Shown: one piece after another, positions 37,401 to 49,400 of the stretch
How the letters are laid out: each line of letters begins with the position of its first letter
How positions within the stretch are numbered: position 1 is the first letter of the stretch
From: Alligator mississippiensis
Lineage: Eukaryota; Chordata; Crocodylia; Alligatoridae
Length of the DNA: 64,000 nt
Direction: 5' to 3'
Assembly (NCBI RefSeq): GCF_030867095.1
Contig: NC_081824.1
Span: forward strand, 304,622,956 to 304,686,955
Translations under genes and position numbers: made by a program
Notes under the pieces: generated by a model
What the model saw: the letters and a program-made list of their open reading frames with translations, nothing else
What the model was told of the DNA's origin: nothing
Database searches by the model: none

Positions 37401-40400
37401 TATGCACTTCAGGTGATCCATCGTGCAATTTCAGTGCTATGGCTAGAAGCAGTGTTGTGGAGGGACTCACTAAACTTGTTCACACAAGGAAGGTTTAGTT
37501 AAGTAAAACTTGTTTTGGTGGAGAGAGAAAATATACATTGGTTGTAAATTAAATGAAATAATTCCATCATGTAGTAAAGAGTCCTTCACAGTAGCCATGT
37601 GTGTACCTATTTAATAACTAGATCTCTTTTGAAAGTAAGGTGTTGATGTTCTTAATCCAGAGCGGACTTTTACATATCATCTGTCTTTATTTGAATTCCA
37701 GTTGTCTGGTGATCCCTGCTCTGTAGAACCTAAGAAACCAAAACGATCAGGAGAAATGTGTGCCTTCAATAAAGTGCTAGCTCATATTGTAGCCATGTGC
37801 GATACAAACATGCCATTTATAGGACTTCGTATAGAGGTAAGTGTTTGAAATAAAAAAAATTGTGGTTCCTTTGTCTAAGTGACTGACTAATCATATTTGG
37901 GGGCATGTGCTGATATGCCTTCACATTTGTCCTGCAGAATGCTCACTTTGTATAGTTCCATTTGTCATCCATTCTAAATGTAAGGCTGGTACATGAGCCA
38001 GCTGCGGTTAGGCAGCTGATGTCATTTTCTCAAGTTGCATCTGACTTCCTGCTGCTAAGGCCTGAGGAGGGCACTGGAAAAGTAGAAGCAAGGAAAGAAG
38101 AGATTGAGTATGAGAGTCCTTATGTACATCTTTAAAGCCCAGTATTCTCAATTTTCCAGTGTTGCAGAAGTTTTCTCTTTGCATGCTGTCTCTTGCCAGG
38201 AAAGATTCAATTTCTTATCCATGATTTTGCTTGGAATAACTTAATTCAATCTCTCTCTCTCTCTCTCTCTCTCTGTCTTTTTAATTTGTAGTTGTCTAAC
38301 ATGGACATTCCACACCAAGGACTACAGGTAGAAGGAGATGGCTTCAGCCATGCTATACGTTTATTGAAGTAAGATACGCTTGTATGCTTTCTTTTATTAA
38401 GCATGTGTACAGTAATAGGCAAAAGGGGCACTTAGAAGTGTTTGACACCCTAGAACATGACAAATATTTTGTTTTTAAACAGTGGTTTTCTCCTTCATCT
38501 CCAGTTTTATATAATGCAATGCTGGGGAGAAGGGGAAAGAACAGGATTTATCATGGACATGCCCAATCCTAGTGTCTTTTTTCCATCAGTGCACATGAAT
38601 GTAAGGTCTGTCTTTTTTGGCTTAGGGGAAAAAAATCTCTCTCTCTCTTGTAGGAGAAACTGCCATTCTGTTTCAGTTGTTGTATCCTACATCCCATATT
38701 TATCAGTCTGCTAGAGCAGAATTAGCAGTTGGCAGACCAAATGCTGACTGTGAGGCTTGTGTGAGGCCTGACGACCCACCTATGGCAGCAGGGCAAGCAG
38801 CAATGACATTAACCCTCACATGTTAACTGTGCTGCCACTGCTTACTCTGCTACCAGAAGGTGTCATAGGTAGGCTATTGATGAAAAGGCAGAAATGGGTC
38901 TATAACTCTACCTTTTATTTACTTGCACTTTTAAAACATGAAAACAAACATTTATCCCAAAGTCTGGCGACCTGTGAAAGCACAACATAGCTTCTTGCCT
39001 ATAGTGGCTAGGGAGACTTGAGATGGGTGGAGGGTGGCACATAGGTTGGCAGTAGGTCTTCTTGAATTTGCTGAGTTCTTCAAATTTCCCGCAAGCCTAT
39101 TCCCAATATTTATTAATGGATGGTTTTAATAGTCTAATAAATTATCTGTGATTTGGTTTTATTTAAATTTCTTTGTTTCACTGAAACTTTTTGAACTGGA
39201 CTGAACTGGGTCTCTTGTGGACTTCGAAGGTGTAGATCATTTGGGATTTATATTCTTGAGAGAGAGGGAGGGCTGCTTATCTCCTTTCCTTCCTCATTGT
39301 GGAATGATGTTCCTGTTTGTTCTTTACCTTACTTTATGGTCTTTTGTGACGAAGCTGTTTTTATTGTTACAAATTACCTAAGCATTTTAACAAAAATATA
39401 TCTATTATAGCAAAATAACATCTAATAATTTTGTTACATCAATTACTACTACTACTACGATTACTACTACGACTACTTTAGGATAAAGCTATGATGTAGT
39501 ATATGGGGATTATTTAATGTATGGTCTTCCTTTATTTCAAGTCTTCTGCTTTGTTTAATTATGTTTGGCTTCCTTTTACTTGCTGATCAAGTTAGTTGTG
39601 AGATCTGCAAGTTAGTGGTCACACTATGGTCACTCAGAAATAAGCTTTGAGGCCTTTGGCTTAGCTTAGTCTAGGCCCCTTGAAATGGCCAAGGCTGGCA
39701 ACAGATCTCAACCTGGAAATTCTGTAGTGTGGCGAGTGGCAATGGCATTAAACCCCCTGCCCCCACCCCAGTCTGCTAATAAAGTGGTTTTGGCAGCAGC
39801 AAGGGTTCAAGCCACAGGGTACTGCTCGCCCTGCCACAGAATTTCTAACCCTGCACACCATGATGTAAGTACTCATGGGCCACGTTGTCTGCAGGCTGCC
39901 ATTTAGACAGCCCTGTACTAGAAGGACTTTTTCAGAAGGCAGTGTAGATTTGAGTGTTACAGACTAAATGAAGTGGAGCCCTACCCTGCCTGACTTCAGA
40001 CTAATGTAGCAAACTACCTCCCTTTCTCCAGGCCATTAGATTTAACTAATGTATAAAGCCAGTTGTTCTTACCAGCTTGCTTCTGTTAGGTCAAGACTAA
40101 TTACAGTCCCTGCATCTGAATCATACTTTCTATGTATATCTTTTTTGCAGATTGTACCATTTTTCATATCTTGGGGCAAGCAGAACTTGATTTTTTTCTT
40201 TCAGGAAATGGAAGAAAAATGAAAGTTCTATAGAAAGCAGTTATTTCCATTCTCCATAACTCACTGCAACTCATCTGCCCTCAAGCAAAGACCTGAGCAC
40301 TCCAACAGAGTGCCTGGTACTGTGCCCAGGAAGCCAGCAGATTTGGAGAGGGGTCTTAAAGACCCATAGAGGAAATAAATTCCAAATTTGAGCACCTGTC

Positions 40401-43400
40401 ACTGAAAATAGTTGCCAGTAGCCTCTGGTCTTAAAATCCAGCTACTGCTAGTTTAGGTGCCTTTATATGAGCTGACCTACAGTGATAGCTTGTGGGGAGA
40501 CAGAAGCCACGAATACAGGAATTGAAAGATCGGATCAGTTAAGAGACCAATTCATTTTCTTATTCTGTTCCTAATAATGGCCACTAACAGCTGCTTTAGG
40601 GGAGATGTAAAGGACCCTGTAATTAGCTGTTGGCAAGAGGGAGTTTCTTTCCAAGCCCTATCAGTTAATCTCTGGTTTATGCCCTGAAGCAGAAGGATTT
40701 ATATTGATCTTAAAATGTACTTTTTAAATGTATCATTTCATATTTTTACAAAGAGAAATATGCATGCTTATATAGTTGCATTGTATCACTTTAATTGTAT
40801 CTGTTTGGAAACTTCAGACAAAATATCATGAGCTAAGATTTCACGAGCCAGATTTCAAGGTGATACGTGACTTGCAAAGCCTCAAAGCAAGCTTGCAAAG
40901 GGATTGTGAATTTAAGGAGCAAGCTGAGGAGTTGGTAAAGAAGGGTCTCTTTCATCTGCTCAAGCTCTCTTTTGAACTTTCTCTTCAGTATTTGTTATAT
41001 GAATAAGCTATTGGGAATTAAAATATTGGCCACGTTTTTGTTGCATTTGGAATGCATGCTTATTCTAAAGGGAGACTGGACTGCAATTGGAGGCCTCTAG
41101 GAAGATATTACCTCATTTTAATTTGCTGCCTTAAAGAAGACTTGCATCAATATGCATTGTTCTGGAAGGCTAGATTGAGCTTTTGATTTGCAAGCAGGTT
41201 TGGTGTCAAACCCACATAAATCTTGGTCCTCTCATCTGACAGTGTTTGTTTAGTATTTTCTTTATAATTTCCTTGAAGTGTAAGGTCCAATTTTGATGTA
41301 GCTCTTGAAAGAAAACAAACTACTTGGCGATGTTTCTTTATTCCAGCTATCTTCCATTTGTTGCTCTGCAAAGTATTTCTTTCAAGTCACATTGCTTAAA
41401 AGTCCTTCAGAAGAAGTTTTTTATCAGGTAATACTTGTGCAGTTGTAGAGTTGGAACATGTGTAATTGAATTTTTTTCCCCCGTCCTGGACAGAATTCCT
41501 CCCTGTAAGGGTGTAAGTGAAGAAACCCAGAAGGCTCTAGACCGTTCTCTTCTCGATTGCACTTTCCGATTGCAAGGTAGAAATAACCGCACATGGGTGG
41601 CTGAGCTGGTATTTGCAAACTGTCCACTTAGCAGCACTACTTCCAGGGAGCAAGGTGGGTTCATGAGAAATCCTTATGAAGGCTTCATTCCTTTTTTTTC
41701 TCTATAGTACTCAATACTGACCCTTCTGCTAACACTGCAGGACCAACACGTCATGTTTACCTGACTTACGAAAACCAATTATCTGAACCAGTCGGGGGCC
41801 GCAAAGTTGTTGAGATGTTCCTCAATGATTGGAACAGCATTGCTAGACTATATGAATGTGTGCTGGAGTTCGCACGATCCTTCCCAGGTATAATAATACT
41901 CATTCCACACCCTCCATAATCCTATTTTTTACATCTGTTACTTATGTATAAAAGTATTTTAAAATATTCTCACCCTCTTCTTTTTTTCCTCTTTCCTCCT
42001 TCTGTCAAAAGACATACCGAATCACCTAAATGTTTTCTCAGAGGTTCGTGTCTACAACTACCGCAAGCTCATCCTTTGCTATGGAACTACCAAAGGAAGC
42101 TCAGTAAGTAACTTCTTAGTATGTTTCTAAAGTTCCATTTGGAAATGGGAAAGACATAAATTTAGAGTTTGTGAAACTTATTAAAACAGGAGTGATTTTT
42201 TTTTTTTATTTTTATTTTTTATTGACAAAGAGAAGCTAGAAATATAAGATTGATAGACCATTATTAACTTGCTAAATATTATAGGGATCTGAGACTTTGC
42301 ATAATTTACTGTTAATCACAAGAAAAACAGGTTGGCCTGGAATGTGCCTTAAGAAAATTGAAAGCTCTGATTGAACTTCTGAAACATTTCTACGTTCTTA
42401 ATCTGAAGCAAATCCAGTGAATCACTTCTCCATCATATTATGGACTGTTCAATACTGTGGAGAACTGACAAAAATAAGTGAGCTTTTTAGGAACGTTTCC
42501 TGTACAGTATTATAATGGCAAGCTAAAATCACTTAATAGCAGGCTGGGTTTGCTTCTGCCAAAACTCCCTCTCTTCATAGCCTGACCCATCAGCATGTGT
42601 GTGTGTTGTAGATGACACATCAGACCCAACAATCCATTGATTTACTAGCGGGATGAAATGACCAGCCTTCTGAGTTTGGTTGCCTCTCCTCACCCCTTTA
42701 TAGTCCAAACCCTGTTACATTCCAATTTACTAAGCAAATAATCTGCCTTATTTTTCTGTGCGTCTTTACCCCTCACTCACAAACTTATCAAATTTGTGTT
42801 CAGAGTACTAAGCACTTTTACATGGCACTTTTTGGCTTCATTTACTATGTTCTTTTTGAATTGTGTAATGTCATCTGTTTTCAGTTTTAATTCAATTATT
42901 TTATTCACTGATAAATTTAAGATTGTTTTCTTCCTTGGTGCCGTAGATCAGTATTCAGTGGAATTCAGTACTTCAAAAATTTCACATTTCATTGGGAACA
43001 GTTGGCCCTAACTCAGGTTGCAGTAACTGTCATAATACAATTCTGCATCAGCTCCAGGAAATGTTCAATAAAACACCAAATGTGGTACAGCTATTGCAGG
43101 TAACTATTTTTATTTCTTTTAACACAAGATAATTTTGTGGGGTGCACGGAAGTATAAGATAATTATGGGCTGTGATCTGATGGCCGAGTACCTCTTTCAA
43201 GGGTATTGGTATCTGCCTTAAACCACTGATGGTTTGTGTTTGAAGAAAAGTGGGATAAGCAGTGGGGTGGGTCTTGTTTATCTTCCCAAGACTTGACTTT
43301 CTTCTGACTTCCTTCAAAGATTGATTTTTTTTTTTTTTTTTTTTTTTTTTGGAAGTTAATTGATCTTTCAACTTTTATTCTGTTGCAGGTGTTGTTTGAT

Positions 43401-46400
43401 ACACAAGCTCCATTAAATGCCATCAACAAACTTCCGACTGTGCCCATGCTAGGTCTGACTCAACGCACAAATACTGCCTATCAGTGCTTCTCAATTCTGC
43501 CACAGTCACCCACACACATCAGGCTGGCTTTTAGGAACATGTATTGTATTGACATCTACTGCCGGAGCCGCGGGGTGGTAGCAATACGTGATGGAGCCTA
43601 TAGTCTTTTTGACAATAGCAAAATAGTGGAAGGCTTTTACCCTGCCCCAGGACTGAAGGTAACTGCTCCTGTGTTTTTTGGCATAGGATCCTACATTACT
43701 GAAGCATGACTTCAACACTGAAGGCTGACACGAGCTTTTTACTAAAAGAAGGGATATAACCAATTTATTTGGGGGTGGGGTGTAGCATACATTGAGCATA
43801 AAATAAATTTGCTGATTTTTAAGTATTTGATGCTGGGTGCTAGCTTTTTTGCAGGAAGCAGACTTTCACTCTCCTGAATAATTTCAGCAGAATAATGGAA
43901 ACACTTCAGGTTTCTCTTTGTAGCTTATATTGGCTGAAATCTTGGGTAGAGGTGACACTGACTTTAGGCTAAATGGTAATTTTCTTCACTTTTTCATAGC
44001 TAAGCTTAGTTTGTCCTTCCCTACGAAGAACGAAAGTCATTTTTAAATAGTTTTATGTAGAAATGTCGTCTTAAAGTGGCAGAGGTCTCCCATTGGTCTC
44101 AATGGATGCTTGTACGTGTGACGGGGGTTTAGTTCTCCATAAATTGAAATGGTGGGTTTTTAATTGTGCTGTTTTAAAAACCCACCATTGCAATTTAGCA
44201 ATTTCCATGGCATTGCATGATGTCACAGTGCATCACGCTGCCGCCGCAACCCCCCCCCCCCCCCCCCCCGGAAAAAAGTGAAGAGCCCAATCCTTTTTCC
44301 TTTTTTTTTTTTTTTCCTTTTTCCACCATAGCCTACCTGCCTTTCCCACAGCCAGGGGGCAAGCTGCCAGTGGGCCAAGCAGCCCCTGAGCTACAGGGGA
44401 CCCATGGACCTTCCCTCCACAATGGTGGCACCTGCCTGCCAGCACCTGGGAGGTGCCACCAGCACAGAGGGAAGCACTGGGCCCCACGAAGTTCAGGGGC
44501 TGTGCAACCTGGTGGCAGCTCGTGCAGGCAGGCTTGACTGAGGTTGGGTGGGGAAAGAAAAAAAGCAGAGAAGAGCCTCTTTTTTTTTTTTTTCCCTCTT
44601 CCTCCTGGAACCTGCCTGCCTGTGTGAGCTGTGCAGGGCCTGGGGCTTCCTTCTGTGGTGGGGGCACCCCTTGGGCCTGGGGGGGGTGGTCCTGGGGGGG
44701 CGCTGCTGCAGTGGAGGGAAGCACCAGGCCCTTTGAAGCTTAGGGAGGCAGGCTCTGGGAGAAGGAAAACAAAAATCAGGCTTCTCGCTGCTTTTTCCAT
44801 TTTTTTTTTTTTTCCTCACTCGAACCTACTTTACTGAGCTGCCGCCGGGTCGCACAGCCCCTGAGGTGCGCAGGGCCTGGTGCTTCCCTCTGTGCTGGTA
44901 GCGCCCCCCAGGACTGCCCAGGCTGGGTGCTAGTAGGTGGGTGCCACTTGGGGGGCACTGCTGCCATGGAGGGAAGGTCCAGGGTCCCCCACAGCTCCGG
45001 GGCCACTTAGCCTACCAGCTGCTTGCTCCCTGGCCATGAGAATGGCAAGTAGGCTCCAGTGCTTTGTGCAGTTTCCCCACTGCCTTCCTGCCACCTGGGA
45101 ACAGGCTGGCTTGCCCCTGGGCCAGAGCAGCAAGGTGGCAGGAAGGTGGCTAGGTGTGATGGCAATGGGGGTGGTGCATGGGGAGCTAGAAGCCCGCCAA
45201 GCCAGAACTTCCCCAAGCACGTCTGGGTTTCCAGCGCCCCATGCACCATTGCACTTTGTTATGTAGCAAACTAAAATACTTCAGATGGGTTTTACCTTGC
45301 TTCGTAACAGTCGTTTAAAGGGAAATATGCTGCTTTAAATGATTTTTTGTTTTAAATATGTTTTATTGTTTTGGGGCGAGACCACCAACACAATCTGTTA
45401 CAAGTGTAAGGGACAAACATGAATGCTGATCTTTTAACTATTTCTCCAAAGTTGACTTTGAATCAGCTCTGTACAGAAAGTTAGTGGGATAGGGTGGTTG
45501 GTGGGAAGAACATTTAGGGCAACTTTAAAAAATGCAGGGAAGGGAGTGGAGGAGATTGAGGAACTGGGATGGATGCAGGCATATGTTTAGGAGAAGTAAG
45601 AGGCAGGGAAAATCTGAGGTATACAGACCCAACTACAAATATAGCTTTAATTGATCACCATCCTCTTGCTGCTTTTTATCGCTTTTCCAGGACCATATAG
45701 AGCAACCAGAACAAACCAATTAATATGGCTATTTAAAGTCAGTGTCTTTATTTATTTTTAATAATGCTACAAATATCACGATGATGTTCTCCTTTTAGGC
45801 TTTCTTGTTTACTAGTCACATTTAAAAAATACAAGAAATTCTAACCATAATCCCAAAATTGCATATCAGTACATATATTAGAATTAAATAACTACAACAT
45901 CATCTTATCTCTTTCTTATCTCGCAACCAATAGAACCTTAACTCTGCATTTTCTGAGTTAATATCTAAGCATGAAAAATCTGGAGGTATAAAAGTATTAA
46001 ACAGTTAGGCTGCAGTTAAGGTGGTCTTAGGTGCTATATAGTGACAGAATATCTCAGTTGATAAAATGTTAATATGGGACCACAAACACTAGAATGCCTT
46101 AATCGAATGGCATTACCATAGGACAAGGTTTAAAATTAACTATATGGCCTCACTTTGTACATTGCCTAAAACTGCATAGTGTAAAACTAGGGTTTTGTGA
46201 CTGGACACTTAGAATTTTTTTTTAGGCATCATGTGGTGGTCTCATGTTTTCTCCAAAATCTCTTGTAGAAAGGTTATGAATTCTTTTTTCAAAAGAAACT
46301 TCTTTGAGCAATTGTACTGTTACACAATTACACAAATGTGTCTAAAATTATAACCCTTATGTGCAGTAGATAATTATCCTTTAATTGGTATTAACCTTTT

Positions 46401-49400
46401 TCAGTTAAGCATGTGATATTTAATGGCTAATTTTATATGCAACTCTCTTTTTATTGACATTTTAATCTGTAGCAGAAGTCTCTATACTCACGTTGTAACT
46501 ATGAGGATATTTGTTTCCTAACAAAACTAAATATATCCACAGACATTCCTGAACATGTTTGTTGACAGTAATCAGGACGCACGGAGACGATCTGTAAATG
46601 AGGATGATAATCCACCTTCTCCTATTGGGGGAGATATGATGGATTCATTGATATCACAGCTTCAACCACAACAACCACCGCAGCAGCAGCAGCAGCAGCA
46701 GGTAGTATCCAGGCAAAAAAAAAAACCAACCCAAAAAACTTGCTCTCTGTTTTCTAAAATTTGGGAGAAAATTGTAGATGTCTTGCACCCCTTAGAAGTA
46801 GCCACAGCAATTGAGAGGTATAAAACTATTCTGCCCTTGAATTACCCTTGGAGAACTTGTATCATACTTAAAATATGAGCTTGCTTTTACATAGCTGTAT
46901 AAACAGAATGTGATGACATATGGGCAGCAGTTCTAGAGCCACATATGACTTCTGACTGGAAACAATAAAATAAAGTGGGGGTATCTTATTGTTTTGGAGA
47001 GAAGATTGTGATTGGGGATATTCAGGACCCCTTTTTGTGAGGTTACAGGTAAGAAAAGAGGGCAAGAAATATAAAGTTTAGGAGTGCACTGATAAGAGAT
47101 TTTGGGGGCTGATACTGATAGCTGATTTTTTAAGGAGGCATATTGACCAATACCGGTCCGATTTCTGATACACAGCCTGGCAACTTGAAGAGCTGCATCC
47201 AGCTGTTGTGGTGGAAGAGGAGTGGGGAGGGGCAAATCAAGGCCCCTGTGGTGAGGGAGGAATGGGGCAAGGGCTGGGGCGGGCACTACCCAGCAAAGGT
47301 GGAGTGTGGGATGGAGCCATGGCTTGTCTGGGGGGCGTGAGGAGCGGGGGTGGTTCCTGCCACTGCGTGTACCCTGGGGAGGGCACAGGGTGGGGGGCAG
47401 GAGTACATGTGCCCCTGGATCTGCACAGGGCAGGGCTGTGCTGGGCTCTTCCTGGCAGGGGCTGGGCTGGGTGGTGCTCAATCTGGGCAGCGGGGGTGCT
47501 GGGAGAGGGCAATGGGGGGGGGGGGGGGGCTGCAGCCACCCCAAAACTTGCCATAGCTTCCCTCCCCCACCATAGCCCCATCTCCCAGCACCACTGCTGC
47601 CTGCCCAACCCCCCCCACGCGCCGGGAAGGAAGAGCCCAGTGTAGCTCCAGCCACAGCCCACACCAGCAGCCCACCCCACCCGCACCCCACGCAGATCCA
47701 GGGACACATGCTCTTCCCCCCCCCCCTCCCTCCCCAGTGCCCTCTTGGGGTATGTGCAGCAGGGGGAGCTGCCTCCCCCCCTTCCCCCCCAACCTCCTTT
47801 CACCCCTCAGATGAGCTGCAGCTCCATCCTACACCCCGCCCCAGTTGGGCAGCACTTGGCCCAGCCCCACTCCCTCCCTCACTGCAGGGGCCTTGATATT
47901 CTTCCCCCCCACAATGCCCCTTCCCTCCTCCCTCCCCTTCCACCACAGCAGACTTACCAGCTGCACGCAGCTCTCCAAGCTGCTGGGCTGTGCTCCTTGC
48001 TACCTGCGTGCTGCCCTGTGGCTGCTCGGGCATTTATCGGCCGACTCCCAATACAGTCAGTTTTCTTTATATTGGTGCCGATCCGATATTGGACCAATGT
48101 ATTGGTGCACCTCTAATAAAGTTCATGCTGGAGACCTGGGGATTATGATGTTATAGGGTACTTAAATATGAGAACTGGGGGTCAAATCTCCATCAGGTCT
48201 CTGGGGAACACTGTCACTTCAACTCGTTGTTAAATTGTTGGAAGATTCTTATTTGCTATGTTGATGCTTTCAGCCATTTGCAAAACAAGCAGGAGCATCA
48301 GGAGCTTACCCTCTTACTTCACCACCCACATCCTATCACAACACGGTGACCCCATCTCCCTCAATGATTCACACGCAGTCACCAGGTAAAATGTCTTTGT
48401 TGTTGGTAGTAATCTTCGATAAGTAGCTGTTACCATTTCCTTTTTCAGTATACAGTGATTTAGTGTGTGCTTTCTACAAGATGCCCAAAGTGTACACAAG
48501 TTTGGTTACATTAGGTGTTGGCAGTGTTTTTGGGCAGAGTGACAAAAACGCCCACAACCCCAACTTGTAAGATGCTGGTGTGCCGGGGTAGACAGTGGGG
48601 AAACTGTGAGGGGCCCAGTCCTTGTTGTGGCAATGCCCCTGGCCCCTTCCCTGCCATCCACCCCAAGGCATGCATGGATGACAAGCAAAATGCCTTTGTG
48701 TGGCACCTGTTAGGGGTTACCTACCCCTGGGTTACGTTTTTGTTGGGTTTTTTTGGGGGGGGGGGGGGGGGTTGTTTTTGAGGTACATAATTATTCTTTA
48801 AATAATTGGACTCAAGAGGGCTGTTAGTTTGCATGTATAACCATGGCTTTTAATGTTGCAATCTTTTATAACTATGCATTCTTAACATTTCTTTTTGCTT
48901 TCTGTATGGAACTTCCAAGCTCTTGCCTGAAAGGTGAAGGGCCCAGATGATGAAATGTGCTTTTTTCCTTGGAGTAATATCCAACCCCCCCCCCATGAAC
49001 TTCCAGGGAGGCCTTTCCTCTTAAGTTGAGAGAGCACCACAGAAAAATTGGGCCTTTCCCAGCTGTGGAAAATTACCTTTACAGTCCACGGTTTATCCAA
49101 GTGTGACAACTTATGGTGTGACGAAGGCAAACCGGAGGGCTGTCACCAAGGGCTTGCCTTTGCTGGCACACATTTCAGCAAGCACACAGTTATGCAACAC
49201 ATGAGCTCCCTATGAAAGTGATTTTCGATTGGACTTGTGTAACATGGAGCAATGCAAGAGCTGATGAAATTGGAAAAGTTTACTCAAAAAAAAAAAAAAT
49301 TCACGTTTGAATAGAGACTGAACATGGGGATTAAAGGTTGTAGCTGTGTTGCTCTAAAACCACTCTGACTGCTCATCGTGAACTTCATTTTGAAGCATGA

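Larger units (their letters stand above)
38369..41493 (+). other. MED14: MED14 intron 16
   Basis: A 3.1-kb intron with a (TAC)n-like microsatellite near 39446-39478 and an exon-like open stretch at 40818-40934, listed separately. Otherwise nothing recognised. Confidence 0.55.

Noticed and set aside
44217-44837. Frames rich in Lys or Phe in intron 21
   Set aside because: Created by T tracts and GC-rich tandem units of an unclassified repeat.
46933-47803. Open frames of up to 258 codons, Pro/Gly-rich
   Set aside because: These are composition effects of the GC-rich hAT in intron 22, with no protein similarity seen on either strand.
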